NCBI RefSeq assembly: GCF_021390425.1 | Contig: NZ_JAJUWY010000002.1 | Location: 1-64,000 of the forward strand | Source of the DNA: Lysobacter sp. GX 14042 | Lineage (GTDB): Bacteria > Pseudomonadota > Gammaproteobacteria > Xanthomonadales > Xanthomonadaceae | Direction: 5' to 3' | Length of the DNA: 64,000 nucleotides | Shown: piece by piece, positions 21,880 through 32,837 of the stretch | Layout: each line of letters begins with the position of its first letter | Numbering within the stretch: the stretch's first letter is position 1 | The notes under the pieces: model-generated | Told to the model about the DNA's origin: nothing | The model's database searches: none | Seen by the model: only the letters and a program-made list of their open reading frames with translations | Position numbers and translations under genes: made by a program

Positions 21880-23693
21880 CGCCTTGCTTCCTCCACAGCG
21901 GCTTCCCGCGGCGGGTCCTGCAGCAGCCTGACCTCCGCGGTGCCGACCGGGTTGCGCGGGTCGGTGCCGCCCTCCAGGGTACCGGCCGCGCGGTCCCACA
22001 GCACGGTCTGCAGGTTGCCCCAGACGTGGCTGGAGGCACCGGCCTGGACCTCGTCGCGCGGCATGTCCAGCGTGTGCCCCATGGCTTCCAGGCGGTCGGC
22101 GGCCGCCAGCGGGATCGCGCCCGGCTCGGCCTCTATGCGGTCGGGCATCCACTGGTGGTGGAAGCGCGGCAGCGCGGCGACTTCCTGCGCGCCCAGCCCG
22201 TCGGCATAGCCGAGGATGCCCAGCAGGACCATGGTGATGATGCGGCTGCCGCCGGGCGTGCCCAGCACCGCGACCCTGTCGGCGGACTCCATGAAGGTCG
22301 GGGTCATCGAGCTGAGCATGCGCTTGCCCGGCTCCACCGCGTTGGCGTCGAACCCCATCACCCCGAAGGCGTTGGGGGTGCCGGGCCTGAGCGCGAAGTC
22401 GTCCATCTCGTTGTTGAGCAGCACCCCGGTACCCGGTGCGACCAGGCCGGAGCCGAACAGCAGGTTCACCGTCTGGGTGGCGCCGACCCGGTTGCCCTGG
22501 GCATCAATGACCGAGAAATGGGTGGTCTCCTCGTCTTCCAGCGGCGTCGGCTCGCCCGACAGCAGCGCGCTGGGGGTGGCGCGGCCCGGATGGATGGTCG
22601 CGCGCAGGCCGCGGGCGTAGTCCACGCTGGTGAGGATGTCCACCGGCACGTCGACGAAGTCCGGGTCGCCCAGGTAGAAGGTCCGGTCGCGGTAGGCCCG
22701 ACGCATCGCCTCGGCGGTCAGGTGGATCCGCTCGGCCGGCTCCAGCCCGGCCAGGTCCCAGCCCGCCAGGATCTGCAGCATCTGCGCCAGCGCAACGCCG
22801 CCCGAGGACGGCGGCGGCGCGGTGACGATTTCCCAGCCACGGTAGTCGAAGCGGATCGGCTCGCGCTCGCGCACCCGGTAGCCGGCAAGCTCGGCCGGGT
22901 CCCAGCGTCCGCCCTCGGCGGCCACGCCGGCGACGAGCTTCTCCCCCACCTCGCCGCGGTAGAAGCCGTCGTGGCCGCGTTCGGCCAGCAGCTCCAGGGT
23001 CCGCGCCAGGTCCGGCTGGCGCAGCAGCTCGCCGGCCTGCGGCGGGTCGCCGTCGGCCAGGAACACCTCGCGGGTGCCCGGATAGCGTTCCATCACCTCG
23101 GCCCGGGCGGCGTAGCCCCGTTCCAGCCGCGGATAGACCTCGAAACCCTCCCGGGCAATGCGGATCGCCGGTGCCAGCGCGGTCGCCAGCGGAACCCGGC
23201 CGTAGCGCTCCGACAGGTGGACCAGTGCGGCCGGGAGCCCCGGGATGCCCGCCGCCCAGGGACCATTGGTGGCGGTGTCGCGGTCGAGCTCGCCGTCCGC
23301 ATCCAGGTAGACCTCCGGGGTGGCCGCCGCGGGCGCGGTCTCGCGCGCGTCGATGAACACGTCGCGGCCGCTGTCCGCCTCGTGCAGCAGGAAGAAGCCG
23401 CCACCGCCCAGGCCCGAGCTGATCGGCTCGACCACCGACAGCGCCGCCGACACCGCGACCGCGGCATCGAAGGCGTTGCCACCGGCGGCCAGCACGTCCA
23501 TGCCGGCTTCGGTGGCCAGCGCGTGCGCACTGGCGATCGCGGCGCCCGGCGGAGTCTGCGCCTCGACGACCGCCGCGGTGTCTTGGGTAGTCGCCGGATG
23601 CGGAGCACCGGCGACCGGGGCACCCAGTCCGGCACAGGCGGTGAGCGTGGCCAGCAGGCCGGCGAGGAGGAACGGGTTCAGGACGGGACGCAC
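21876..23693 (-). CDS. ggt: Gamma-glutamyltransferase, lipoprotein precursor
   Basis: This enzyme hydrolyses or transfers the gamma-glutamyl group of glutathione in the periplasm. GTG 23693 is chosen because AGGAG lies seven bases upstream and it yields a signal peptide with lipobox (TLTACAG); the frame upstream is antisense to the ferredoxin gene. The processing site and nucleophile are Thr390 in [20 protein letters not shown] and [17 protein letters not shown] are conserved glutamyl-binding segments. It matures into two subunits by self-cleavage (family knowledge). It overlaps the MBL gene by four bases. Confidence 0.92.
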   Translation of the reverse strand: MRPVLNPFLLAGLLATLTACAGLGAPVAGAPHPATTQDTAAVVEAQTPPGAAIASAHALATEAGMDVLAAGGNAFDAAVAVSAALSVVEPISSGLGGGGFFLLHEADSGRDVFIDARETAPAAATPEVYLDADGELDRDTATNGPWAAGIPGLPAALVHLSERYGRVPLATALAPAIRIAREGFEVYPRLERGYAARAEVMERYPGTREVFLADGDPPQAGELLRQPDLARTLELLAERGHDGFYRGEVGEKLVAGVAAEGGRWDPAELAGYRVREREPIRFDYRGWEIVTAPPPSSGGVALAQMLQILAGWDLAGLEPAERIHLTAEAMRRAYRDRTFYLGDPDFVDVPVDILTSVDYARGLRATIHPGRATPSALLSGEPTPLEDEETTHFSVIDAQGNRVGATQTVNLLFGSGLVAPGTGVLLNNEMDDFALRPGTPNAFGVMGFDANAVEPGKRMLSSMTPTFMESADRVAVLGTPGGSRIITMVLLGILGYADGLGAQEVAALPRFHHQWMPDRIEAEPGAIPLAAADRLEAMGHTLDMPRDEVQAGASSHVWGNLQTVLWDRAAGTLEGGTDPRNPVGTAEVRLLQDPPREAAVEEARR

Positions 23694-23707
23694 GGCGTGC
23701 TCCTGTA

Positions 23708-23959
23708 TCAGCCGGCGCCACCCAGGGCGGCGAGCTTGGCCAGCAGCTGCTCGCGCGACTCCGGGAAGGCCGGATCGGGGTCGATGCATTCGACCGGGCA
23801 TACCTCGACGCACTGCGGCTCGTCGAAGTGGCCGACGCACTGGGTGCAGCGCGCCGGATCGATTACGTAGATCGTCTCACCTTGCGTGATGGCCTCGTTG
23901 GGACAGGCCGGCTCGCAGACGTCGCAGTTGATGCAGAGTTCGTTGATCTTCAGTGACAT
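23708..23959 (-). CDS. YfhL family 4Fe-4S dicluster ferredoxin
   Basis: This 83-residue electron carrier has two cluster motifs: CINCDVCEPACP and CTQCVGHFDEPQCVEVCP. The second has the longer CxxC-x8-C spacing typical of the YfhL/Azotobacter-type (Alvin) group. The C-terminal extension DPDPAFPESREQLLAKLAAL is also typical. ATG 23959 gives MSLKINELC. Its partner enzyme is not known. It sits 14 bases upstream of ggt. Confidence 0.92.
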   Translation of the reverse strand: MSLKINELCINCDVCEPACPNEAITQGETIYVIDPARCTQCVGHFDEPQCVEVCPVECIDPDPAFPESREQLLAKLAALGGAG

Positions 23960-24029
23960 GGGGGTCCTGCAACCGGCGCGGGCCGCCGGCGGTGGCCCGC
24001 ACCCGGGACGGGCGCGGGCCGGTTGGGGC

Positions 24030-24533
24030 TCAGCTGGCCTCGACGAACTGGAAGTCGACGCCGGCCGGCTCGACCGCGGCGCGGACCCGGGCCTCGTCGG
24101 CGGCGTCACCGATGAAGAGCAGCTTGACGCCCTTCATGGCGCCGTCGTCGACCTTCTCGAACGCACTGACCACCATGTCGGCCATGGCCGCGGACTCCGG
24201 CGAGGCGAACGCGATCAGGTTGCCCTGGACCACGCCACGCTGCATGGCCAGGTCGATCTCCTCGTTCAGGCGCTCGCGCTGGCCCTCGTAATCGGCGCTG
24301 TCCGCGCCCGGGAGGTAATACACGTACGGGCTGTTGGTGATGTCGCCCATGTTGCGGCGGACGACATCCGACAGGTAGGCGGCCCACTCGTTGTCATCGG
24401 CCGTGGCCGGTGCGCTGAGCGGGGCCTGCTCGACGGTCTCCGGCCCCTGCTGGACCGCGGCGTCGTCCTGGCAGGCGGCCAGTACGGGCAGTGAAAGGCA
24501 GGCGAGCAGCATCAGGCGTGCGGTGGTGTTCAT
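24030..24533 (-). CDS. Putative lipoprotein of unknown function
   Basis: The protein has 167 residues from ATG 24533, with a signal peptide ending in LPVLAAC (lipobox). It is acidic after the anchor, with RRNMGDITNSPYVYYLPG and a C-terminal alpha/beta-looking part (VKLLFIGDAADEARVRAAVEPAGVDFQFVEAS). Similar small proteins occur next to coaD in Xanthomonadaceae (inference from memory). The function is unknown. It lies between coaD and the ferredoxin gene, same strand. Confidence 0.75.
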   Translation of the reverse strand: MNTTARLMLLACLSLPVLAACQDDAAVQQGPETVEQAPLSAPATADDNEWAAYLSDVVRRNMGDITNSPYVYYLPGADSADYEGQRERLNEEIDLAMQRGVVQGNLIAFASPESAAMADMVVSAFEKVDDGAMKGVKLLFIGDAADEARVRAAVEPAGVDFQFVEAS

Positions 24534-24611
24534 GTGGTTCCCCAATTGCGTGGTTGTTGGAAGGCGGCCGGAGCCGGGGTGCGGTGGGTGGCGCCAGCGG
24601 CGCCGGGCTGG

Positions 24612-25780
<1,169 letters not shown>

Positions 25781-25846
25781 CGGGAGGGATGCAGTGCCGG
25801 TGCTAGCATGTGGGGCATTCTCGCGCATTCACGAAGCCCCCTGTCG

Positions 25847-27139
25847 ATGGCCAGCCTGTTCCGCCGAAAGAAGCCGGAAGATACCCCCGGCAGCCGCCGC
25901 TTCAGCATCGAGGAACTCGCCGCCGCGTTCCCCGATGCACAGCCGGAAGATCCGGCGAAAAAAGACCCCGTTGCGACACCGGAGCCGCCTCCGGCGGGCA
26001 CTCCGGAACCGGCGGCCGAGCCGACGACGGCCCCGGCCGCCGATGCCGCTGCCGGGGCCGCCGCACCGCCTGTCGACCCGGCTCCGGCCATACGCGAAGC
26101 TCCACCGCCGGTGGCACCTCCGCCGGCACCGGCACCCGTGCCGGCACCCGAGCCCGGGCCAGCGGTTTCCACCGCAGTGGACCTGCCCGGCGCGGCTCCC
26201 TCAGCGCCGGCCGCACCCGCCGGCCGCTCTGGCTGGCGCGAGCGCCTGCGCGGCAGTGGTTTCGCCCGCGGCTTCAGCGGCCTGTTCTATTCCAACCCCA
26301 GGCTCGACGAGTCGCTGCTGGATGACATCGAGACCGCGCTGATCACCGCCGACGTCGGAATGACCGCGACCACCGAGCTGGTCGAGGGATTGCGCAAGCG
26401 GATGAAGGCGCGCGAGTTCGCCGACGCCAACGCACTGCTCGGCGGGTTGCGGGCCGAGCTGCTCGCGCTGCTGGAACCGGTGGCGAGGCCGCTGGAAATC
26501 GACCCGGCCGCACAGCCGTTCGTGCTGTTGACGGTGGGAGTCAACGGCGTCGGCAAGACCACCACCATCGGCAAGCTGGCGCACCGGTTCCGCGGCGAAG
26601 GCCACTCGCTGATGCTCGCCGCCGGCGACACCTTCCGCGCCGCCGCGGTCGCCCAGCTGCAGGCCTGGGGCCAGCGCAACGGGGTGACGGTGATCGCCCA
26701 GGGCCAGGATGCGGATCCGGCCTCGGTCGCCTTCGATGCATTGCAGGCGGCGAAGGCCCGCCGGACCGACGTGTTGATCGCCGACACCGCCGGGCGCCTG
26801 CACACCCAGGCCGGGCTGATGGGTGAGCTGGGCAAGATCAGGCGCGTGCTGGGCAAGATCGACCCCGACGCGCCCCACGAGGTGCTGATGGTGATCGACG
26901 GCACCACCGGCCAGAACGCGCTCAGCCAGCTGCGCCAGTTCCACGCCGCGGCCGGGGTGACCGGCCTGGTGGTGACCAAGCTGGACGGGACCGCCAAGGG
27001 CGGCGTGGTATTCGCCCTGGCCCGCGAGTTCGGCATTCCGATCCGTTTCGCCGGCATCGGCGAGCAGCCGGAGGACCTGCGGGTGTTCGACGCCGCGGCC
27101 TTCGTCGACGCGCTGCTGCCACAGAAGCTGGGCAGCTGA
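25847..27139 (+). CDS. ftsY: Signal recognition particle receptor FtsY
   Basis: FtsY is the membrane-associated GTPase that receives ribosomes bound to SRP. The N-terminal acidic A domain is replaced by a Pro/Ala-rich stretch (about residues 40-125). It is followed by the N domain (about 130-225) and G domain with GVNGVGKTTT (231-240), DTFRAAAVAQL, DTAGRLH and TKLDGTAKGG. ATG 25847 is chosen; an earlier in-frame ATG at 25808 overlaps a TAGCAT -10-like box. The length is 430 residues. Confidence 0.95.
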   Translation: MASLFRRKKPEDTPGSRRFSIEELAAAFPDAQPEDPAKKDPVATPEPPPAGTPEPAAEPTTAPAADAAAGAAAPPVDPAPAIREAPPPVAPPPAPAPVPAPEPGPAVSTAVDLPGAAPSAPAAPAGRSGWRERLRGSGFARGFSGLFYSNPRLDESLLDDIETALITADVGMTATTELVEGLRKRMKAREFADANALLGGLRAELLALLEPVARPLEIDPAAQPFVLLTVGVNGVGKTTTIGKLAHRFRGEGHSLMLAAGDTFRAAAVAQLQAWGQRNGVTVIAQGQDADPASVAFDALQAAKARRTDVLIADTAGRLHTQAGLMGELGKIRRVLGKIDPDAPHEVLMVIDGTTGQNALSQLRQFHAAAGVTGLVVTKLDGTAKGGVVFALAREFGIPIRFAGIGEQPEDLRVFDAAAFVDALLPQKLGS

Positions 27140-27150
27140 CCCGGCGCGCC

Positions 27151-28425
27151 GTGGACGCCGGCCCGGGTCCGGACACCGCCGCACGCCGCCCACGCCGGAA
27201 GGGATTGCTGGTGGCGCTGGTGGCGCTCGCCCTGCTGCTTGCCGCGCTGTCCTGGCTGGCGCGGCCGCAACAGGTCGCCGCACTGGTGCTGCACCGGGCG
27301 GGGGCGGCGCTCGGGCTGGAGGTCAGTTTCGATGGTGCGGCGGAATACCGCCTGCGGGGGACTCCACACCTGATGGTCCGGGGCCTGCAGGTACGGCAGC
27401 CAGGCGCCGGCCAGACACTGCTGAGCGCGCGCCGGGCCTACCTCGCCCTGCCCTGGTCCACCCTGCGCGGCGCTGGCGGCGAGCTGACCGTGGAGCGCAT
27501 CGAACTCGACGCCCCGGTACTGGACCTGGCGGCGCTGCAGGCCTGGCTGGCAGGCCGCACGTCCAATGGAGCCCCGCGCATTCCGACGCTGACCGGCGGG
27601 TTGCGGGTCACCGGCGGCACGGTCGCCGGTGCCGGCTGGACCCTGCGCAGGCTCGGACTCGATGTGCCAACCCTTTATCCCGGACGCCGTACCACCGGCC
27701 GCGCCAGTGGCGAGCTGCTGGCCGGCCACACCCGCCTGCCCTTCGACCTGCAGGTGATGCTGTCGGCACCGGCGCCGGACGCGGCGATCGGCATCGCCGG
27801 CATCGCCACCGTGGTGGACCGGTCATGGCACCTGCCGATGCGGCCGGTCCTGTCGGCGCGCCTGCACGCCGGCGCGGACGGGCTCGGGCTCGACGGCATG
27901 CGCCTGGGAATGCGTGCACGGCATGTCGCGCCCGGCAGCCAGCCAGTGGAGTTCACCGCCGGGCTCGCCGCGCCGCTGCGCTACCTTGACGGGCGACTGG
28001 CGCTCGCGGATCTCGCGCTGGTGGTCCGCGGCGACGGTACCGTGCCGGACCTGGGCGGCCGCGGCAGCTTCGCCTGGGACGCCGGCATGGAGCTGGACCT
28101 TGGAGGCACGATCGAGCGCTGGCCCGCCGCCTGGCCGCCCCTGCCGGAACCCCTCGGCTCGTCGGTGTCGCCGCTGCCATTCGCCCTCGCCTATGCGGGT
28201 CCGGCCGACCTGTCGGGTCCTGCAAGCCTGCGCCTGAAACGTGACCGCGCCCGGCTGGAGAGCGCCTTCCACCTGCCGGACGTGCTGGACTGGCTCGAGC
28301 GCCTGCCGGCAGGCACGCCACTGCCGCCGCTGCACGGCCGGCTGGTCGTGCCGCGCGTGGAGATCGCCGGGGCGATCCTGCACGGCGTGGAGATCGAAAT
28401 GTCGGCGGAGGCTGCCGAACCGTGA
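27151..28425 (+). CDS. AsmA-like inner-membrane-anchored protein
   Basis: The 424-residue protein has one N-terminal membrane helix (about 18-37) followed by a long periplasmic beta-rich region. The N-terminal pattern, helix then LEVSFDGAAEYRLRGTPHLMVRGLQV and later LTVERIELDAPVLDLAALQAWL, is that of the AsmA/TamB/YhdP superfamily, whose members affect phospholipid transport to the outer membrane. Assignment within the superfamily is uncertain. GTG start, 11 bases after ftsY. The next gene, mutY, overlaps its stop (GTGA). Confidence 0.72.
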   Translation: MDAGPGPDTAARRPRRKGLLVALVALALLLAALSWLARPQQVAALVLHRAGAALGLEVSFDGAAEYRLRGTPHLMVRGLQVRQPGAGQTLLSARRAYLALPWSTLRGAGGELTVERIELDAPVLDLAALQAWLAGRTSNGAPRIPTLTGGLRVTGGTVAGAGWTLRRLGLDVPTLYPGRRTTGRASGELLAGHTRLPFDLQVMLSAPAPDAAIGIAGIATVVDRSWHLPMRPVLSARLHAGADGLGLDGMRLGMRARHVAPGSQPVEFTAGLAAPLRYLDGRLALADLALVVRGDGTVPDLGGRGSFAWDAGMELDLGGTIERWPAAWPPLPEPLGSSVSPLPFALAYAGPADLSGPASLRLKRDRARLESAFHLPDVLDWLERLPAGTPLPPLHGRLVVPRVEIAGAILHGVEIEMSAEAAEP

Positions 28426-29459
28426 GCCCGGATTTCGCCCCCCGCCTGCTGGCCTGGTTCGACCGCGCCGGACGCCACGACCTGCCCTGGCAGCACCCGC
28501 GCACGCCGTACCGGGTCTGGCTGTCGGAGGTGATGCTGCAGCAGACCCAGGTCGCGACAGTCATCCCCTATTTCGAACGCTTCACCCGCGCCCTGCCCAC
28601 GTTGCCGGCACTGGCCGACGCACCTCGGGAACAGGTACTCGCCCTGTGGTCCGGACTGGGCTACTACGCCCGCGCCCGCAACCTCCACGCCGCCGCCCGG
28701 CTGTGCATGCAGCACCACGACGGCGGCCTCCCCCGTGACACCGCCGCACTGGAAGCCCTGCCCGGCATCGGCCGCAGCACCGCGGCCGCGATCGCCGCCC
28801 AGGCCTGGGGCGACCGCCACGCGATCCTCGACGGCAACGTCAAGCGGGTGCTCGCGCGCTACCACGGCGTGGAGGGCTGGCCGAACCTGCCCAGGACCGG
28901 GAAGGTCCTGTGGGCCCTGGCCGAAACCCATTTGCCCCAAGCCCGCCTGGCCGACTACACCCAGGCCCAGATGGACCTGGGCGCGACCGTGTGCACCCGC
29001 GCCAATCCGGCCTGCATGTTGTGCCCGCTGCAGCAGGACTGCGTGGCACGGATCGAGGGCCGCACCGCCGAACTGCCGACCCCGCGGCCCGGCAAGACCC
29101 TGCCACAGCGCCACGCGACCGTGTTGTGGGTCGAGGATGCGGACGGGCGCATCCTGCTGCAGCAGCGCCCACCGGCCGGGATCTGGGCCGGGCTGTGGAC
29201 CCTGCCGCAAGCCGACGGGGCCGCAGGCGCGCGCGAGTGGTTCGAGCGACACCTGGCGGGCGACTTCACCGCCGGCGAGCCACTGCCGGCCATCGACCAC
29301 GCCTTCAGCCACTACCGCCTGCAACTGCGGCCGCTGCGCTGGCACGGCATCGCGCCGGCCGGCGGGGTGGGCGACAATGAAGCACTCAGGTGGGTGGCGC
29401 CCGCTGCCCTGGACCGCCTCGGCATCCCCGCCCCCATCCGCCGCCTGCTGGCGCCCTGA
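28422..29459 (+). CDS. mutY: A/G-specific adenine glycosylase MutY
   Basis: MutY removes adenine mispaired with 8-oxoguanine. It has the helix-hairpin-helix core with [18 protein letters not shown], catalytic Glu36 in [10 protein letters not shown], catalytic Asp137 in ILDGNVKRV, and the 4Fe-4S cysteines 191, 198, 201 and 207. The C-terminal Nudix-like domain (about 225-345) recognises 8-oxoG. The start is GTG within a GTGA overlap with the upstream gene. At 345 residues it is complete. Confidence 0.96.
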   Translation: MSPDFAPRLLAWFDRAGRHDLPWQHPRTPYRVWLSEVMLQQTQVATVIPYFERFTRALPTLPALADAPREQVLALWSGLGYYARARNLHAAARLCMQHHDGGLPRDTAALEALPGIGRSTAAAIAAQAWGDRHAILDGNVKRVLARYHGVEGWPNLPRTGKVLWALAETHLPQARLADYTQAQMDLGATVCTRANPACMLCPLQQDCVARIEGRTAELPTPRPGKTLPQRHATVLWVEDADGRILLQQRPPAGIWAGLWTLPQADGAAGAREWFERHLAGDFTAGEPLPAIDHAFSHYRLQLRPLRWHGIAPAGGVGDNEALRWVAPAALDRLGIPAPIRRLLAP

Positions 29460-29497
29460 CCCGGGGCGCCCCGGACGCTCACCGCACAGGAACCGCA

Positions 29498-29770
29498 ATG
29501 CCCCGCCAGGTCTACTGCCAGTACGAAAAGCGCGACACCGAGGGCCTGGACTTCGCCCCCTGGCCGGGCGAGCTGGGCAAGCGCATCTACGCCGGGATCG
29601 GCAAGCAGGCCTGGCAGGCGTGGCTCGCCCACCAGACCATGCTGATCAACGAGAACCGGCTCTCGCCGATGGACCCGAAACACCGCGCGTTCCTGGAAGA
29701 GCGCATGGTGAAGTTCCTGTTCGAGGGCGAGGCCGGACAGGTCGCCGGCTACGTGCCGCCGGCCGACTGA
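29498..29770 (+). CDS. yggX: Probable Fe(2+)-trafficking protein YggX
   Basis: This 90-residue cytoplasmic protein limits oxidative damage to Fe-S clusters. It has the family pattern [19 protein letters not shown] with the conserved Cys7, then PYPGELG-like [10 protein letters not shown] and [16 protein letters not shown]. MutY-YggX adjacency is conserved from E. coli to Xanthomonas. Its 3' end overlaps the convergent lipoprotein gene by 22 bases. Confidence 0.95.
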   Translation: MPRQVYCQYEKRDTEGLDFAPWPGELGKRIYAGIGKQAWQAWLAHQTMLINENRLSPMDPKHRAFLEERMVKFLFEGEAGQVAGYVPPAD

Positions 29771-30195
29771 CGGATCGCCTTCTCGTCCTCCTTCAGCCCG
29801 GCGCGGTCGAGCGGCTGGATGGTGCGGATGCGACAGGCAAGCCCCGGGGCGGTGGCCGTGGCGCCCAGCACCCGCACCGAGTCGAAGCCGGCGAACACAT
29901 CGCCGGTCTGGTCGCCGATGCTGATCGCCCTGCCAAACGACAGGTCCGGGCACTGCGCATCCAGGGTGAACAGGTAACCCTCGTTGCCACGCACCCACAC
30001 CACCAGCGCCTGGTCGCCCACCGGCTCCCAACTCCTGGGTGTCCCGAAGTAGCGGATCTTGGCCACCGGCTCACCGGCGTTGCGCTGGTACAGCGCGAGC
30101 TTCTGCGTATCCGACAGGCTGGAGCCGGTGGCACAGGCGGCCAGGCCGGAAACGATCGCGACGGCCATGACCGCCACCCTGCTTGCGTGCTTCAT
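29749..30195 (-). CDS. DUF6491-type lipoprotein
   Basis: The protein has 148 residues and a lipobox signal peptide (LAACATG). The mature part contains [39 protein letters not shown] and [26 protein letters not shown], with two cysteines that may pair. This resembles the DUF6491 family seen in Xanthomonadaceae and related bacteria, of unknown function. It converges with yggX, with overlapping tails. Confidence 0.75.
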   Translation of the reverse strand: MKHASRVAVMAVAIVSGLAACATGSSLSDTQKLALYQRNAGEPVAKIRYFGTPRSWEPVGDQALVVWVRGNEGYLFTLDAQCPDLSFGRAISIGDQTGDVFAGFDSVRVLGATATAPGLACRIRTIQPLDRAGLKEDEKAIRQSAGGT

Positions 30196-30246
30196 CCGTT
30201 CCTCCTCGGCCGACGCCGCTGCGGGATCCGAGGATAGTCGAAGCGC

Positions 30247-30275
30247 TTGCCCGTTCGACGACCCGCCGCTATCAT
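30247..30275 (+). promoter_or_regulatory. Sigma-70 promoter of tRNA-Phe
   Basis: TTGCCC (30247-30252) and TATCAT (30270-30275) are separated by exactly 17 bases, about 30 bases before the mature tRNA. This is one of the best matches to a housekeeping promoter in the window. Confidence 0.7.
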
Positions 30276-30304
30276 TCCGCTCCTTCGCGGCGTGCCCGCG
30301 ACGT

Positions 30305-30380
30305 GGCCAGGTAGCTCAGTTGGTAGAGCAGGGGATTGAAAATCCCCGTGTCGGGGGTTCGATTCCCTCCCTGGCCACCA
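30305..30380 (+). tRNA. tRNA-Phe (GAA)
   Basis: A full cloverleaf of 76 bases: acceptor GGCCAGG/CCTGGCC, T8 A9, D arm GCTC...GAGC, anticodon stem GGGGA/TCCCC with loop TTGAAAA (anticodon GAA), variable GTGTC, T arm GGGGG-TTCGATT-CCCTC with one G-T pair, discriminator A and encoded CCA. Confidence 0.98.
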
Positions 30381-30393
30381 TGATCAAACGCAG

Positions 30394-30430
30394 GCCCCGC
30401 AACGGTTCCAGCTGTTGCGGGGCTTTTCGT
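30394..30430 (+). terminator. Intrinsic terminator of tRNA-Phe
   Basis: GCCCCGCAAC (30394-30403) pairs perfectly with GTTGCGGGGC (30414-30423) and is followed by TTTTCGTTTT. Confidence 0.95.
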
Positions 30431-30489
30431 TTTCCGACCCCACCATGCGCCGTAGTATGCTCCCCCGACCATCCCGTCGGAGCAGCCGC

Positions 30490-30975
30490 ATGTCCCCCAG
30501 GCGCCTTTACACCTGGATCAGCCTTGCCCTTGCCGCCGCGGTGCTCGCCGCCTGCGCCAGCGGGCCGGTACGGCGTGTCTCCGAGCCTGCCGCGCGCATC
30601 CAGCAACTCACCGTGCAGGCGGACGGCAGCTGGGACGTGGAACTGCGCCTGCAGAACTTCAGCAGCATCCCGATGCGCTTCGATTCGATCGAGCTGCAGC
30701 TGACCGTCGACGGACAGGACGCCGGGACGATGCGTGCCAGTCCCGACCTGGTGATCGGAGGTGAATCGGCCGACGTGACCGGCATCGCCTTCGCCCCTTC
30801 CGGCGCAGCCAAGCTGGCGGTGGCCGATGCGCTGGCCTCGCGCCGGACCGTGGGATACACGCTGGAGGGGTCGATCACCGCCACGCCCGACCAGGGCCGC
30901 CAGCGCCGCTTCGAACCCGACCTGCGCCGCAGCGCACTGAGCCCGGCACCCGGGCTTCCCGGCGTGCTGCGCTGA
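30490..30975 (+). CDS. LEA type 2-like lipoprotein
   Basis: The protein has 161 residues and a lipobox signal peptide (VLAACASG). The mature part has one Ig-like beta-sandwich with the WHy/LEA-2 pattern: DGSWDVELRLQNFSSIPMRF, then a hydrophobic strand (IELQLTVDGQDAG) and a later VGYTLEGSI strand. Such domains occur in envelope proteins with possible protective roles; function is not proven. ATG 30490 is used; an in-frame ATG at 30448 would lengthen it before the signal peptide. Confidence 0.72.
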   Translation: MSPRRLYTWISLALAAAVLAACASGPVRRVSEPAARIQQLTVQADGSWDVELRLQNFSSIPMRFDSIELQLTVDGQDAGTMRASPDLVIGGESADVTGIAFAPSGAAKLAVADALASRRTVGYTLEGSITATPDQGRQRRFEPDLRRSALSPAPGLPGVLR

Positions 30976-31001
30976 GCCGTACACAAGACCACGAGGACGA
31001 C

Positions 31002-32795
31002 ATGAGCAGCAGCTACAAGGCCCCCCTGCGCGAGATGCGCTTTGCCCTCAACGATGTGCTCGGCGCCGACACCGCGCTGCCGGCCATCGGCCATGACGAG
31101 GTCGGTCCGGAACTGGTCGACGCGGTGCTTGAGGAGGCCGCGCGCTTCGCCGAGAGCGTGCTGGCGCCTCTCAACGAGGTCGGGGACCGCGAGGGCTGCA
31201 GCCTCGACACGGCCACCGGCGAGGTGAAGACCCCGACCGGCTTCAGGCAGGCCTATGCACAGTACGTCGAAGGCGGCTGGCCGGGCCTGACCGCGCCGGC
31301 GGAGTTCGGCGGCCAGGGACTGCCGCAGCTCATCGGTTTCGTGCAGAAGGAGATGATCGACAGCGCCAACCTGGCCTGGGGCAACTTCCCGTTGCTCGGC
31401 CACGGCGCGAGCGAGGCGCTGCGCTTCCACGGCGAGGACTGGCAGCGCGAGGTTTTCCTCAAGCGCCTGGTGTCCGGCGAGTGGACCGGCACCATGTGCC
31501 TGACCGAACCGCACTGCGGCACCGACCTGGGCCTGCTCAAGACCCGCGCCGAGCCTGCCGCCGATGGCCGGTATTCGATCACCGGCACCAAGATCTTCAT
31601 CACCGCCGGCGACCACGACCTGGCGCCGAACATCGTCCACCTGGTGCTCGCCCGGCTCCCCGACGCACCGGCCGGCAGCAAGGGCATCTCCCTGTTCGTG
31701 GTGCCGAAGTTCAAGGTCGACCGCGAGGGCACGGTGGGCAGGCGCAACCCGGTCGCCTGTGGCTCGCTCGAGCACAAGATGGGCATCCACGGCTCCGCCA
31801 CCTGCGTGATGAACTTCGACGGCGCCGAGGGCTACCTGGTGGGGCAGCCGAACAAGGGCATGTCGCACATGTTCACCATGATGAACGCCGCGCGCCTGGC
31901 GGTCGGCCTGCAGGGACTCGGGCTGTCCGAGCGCGCGCTGCAGAACGCGCTGGCCTACTCGCGCGAGCGCCTGCAGTCGCGCTCGCTGTCGGGCCCGAAG
32001 CTGGCCGACAAGCCGGCCGACCCGATCATCGTCCACCCCGACGTGCGCCGCATGCTGCTGACCTGCAAGGCGCTGGTCGAGGGCGGCCGGGTCATGGCCT
32101 ACCACGCCGGGCTGATGGTCGACACCGCCGAGGGCGCCGGCGACCCGGCCGAGCGCGAACGCGCCCATGCGCTGGTCGAATTCATGACCCCGATCGTCAA
32201 GGCCTGCCTGACCGAGTGGGGCATCGAATGCACCTACAACGCGCTGCAGTGCTTCGGCGGCCATGGCTACATCGCCGAGCACGGCATCGAGCAGCTCGCC
32301 CGCGACGCCCGCATCACCACCCTCTACGAGGGCACCACCGGCATCCAGGCACTGGACCTGGTCGGCCGCAAGGTCCTCAAGCTCGAGGGCGCCGGGCTCA
32401 AGGCGCTGGGCGCGATGATCCGCCGGTTCTGCGAAGAGAACGCCGGCAACGAGGCCCTTGGCGGGATGGTCGCCACCCTCGCGAAGACGGCCGCGGAGTG
32501 GGAGGAGCTGACCGTTGCGATCGCCAAGTCGGCCGCGCGCAACCCCGAGGAGGTCGGCGCGGCCTCGTACGACTACCTGATGTACAGCGGCTACGCCACC
32601 CTCGCCTACTGGTGGGCACGCATGGCCGCCGCGGCGGAGTCCTCGACCCAGCCGGCGGGCTTCAAGGCCGGCAAGCGCGAGACCGCGCGTTTCTACTTCG
32701 AGCGCATCCTGCCGCGCACCCGGGCCCATGCCGCGGCGATCCGCAGCGGTGCCGGGTCGCTGATGGACCTGGACGCGGAGCATTTCGACGCCTGA
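31002..32795 (+). CDS. Acyl-CoA dehydrogenase (long, C-terminally extended type)
   Basis: This FAD enzyme catalyses the first step of beta-oxidation. It has N-terminal, middle (MCLTEPHCGTDLGLLKTRAEP, FAD/substrate lid) and C-terminal domains, and the catalytic base is Glu443 in YEGTTGIQALDL. The extra C-terminal region (about 470-597) is that of the 600-residue class found in Xanthomonas and Pseudomonas. Chain-length preference cannot be read. AGGA lies nine bases before the ATG. It stands alone between a lipoprotein and an HNH gene. Confidence 0.93.
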   Translation: MSSSYKAPLREMRFALNDVLGADTALPAIGHDEVGPELVDAVLEEAARFAESVLAPLNEVGDREGCSLDTATGEVKTPTGFRQAYAQYVEGGWPGLTAPAEFGGQGLPQLIGFVQKEMIDSANLAWGNFPLLGHGASEALRFHGEDWQREVFLKRLVSGEWTGTMCLTEPHCGTDLGLLKTRAEPAADGRYSITGTKIFITAGDHDLAPNIVHLVLARLPDAPAGSKGISLFVVPKFKVDREGTVGRRNPVACGSLEHKMGIHGSATCVMNFDGAEGYLVGQPNKGMSHMFTMMNAARLAVGLQGLGLSERALQNALAYSRERLQSRSLSGPKLADKPADPIIVHPDVRRMLLTCKALVEGGRVMAYHAGLMVDTAEGAGDPAERERAHALVEFMTPIVKACLTEWGIECTYNALQCFGGHGYIAEHGIEQLARDARITTLYEGTTGIQALDLVGRKVLKLEGAGLKALGAMIRRFCEENAGNEALGGMVATLAKTAAEWEELTVAIAKSAARNPEEVGAASYDYLMYSGYATLAYWWARMAAAAESSTQPAGFKAGKRETARFYFERILPRTRAHAAAIRSGAGSLMDLDAEHFDA

Positions 32796-32837
32796 GGGTT
32801 TCCCTGGCGCAACGATCCCGCTGTAAGCTCGGGCGGC

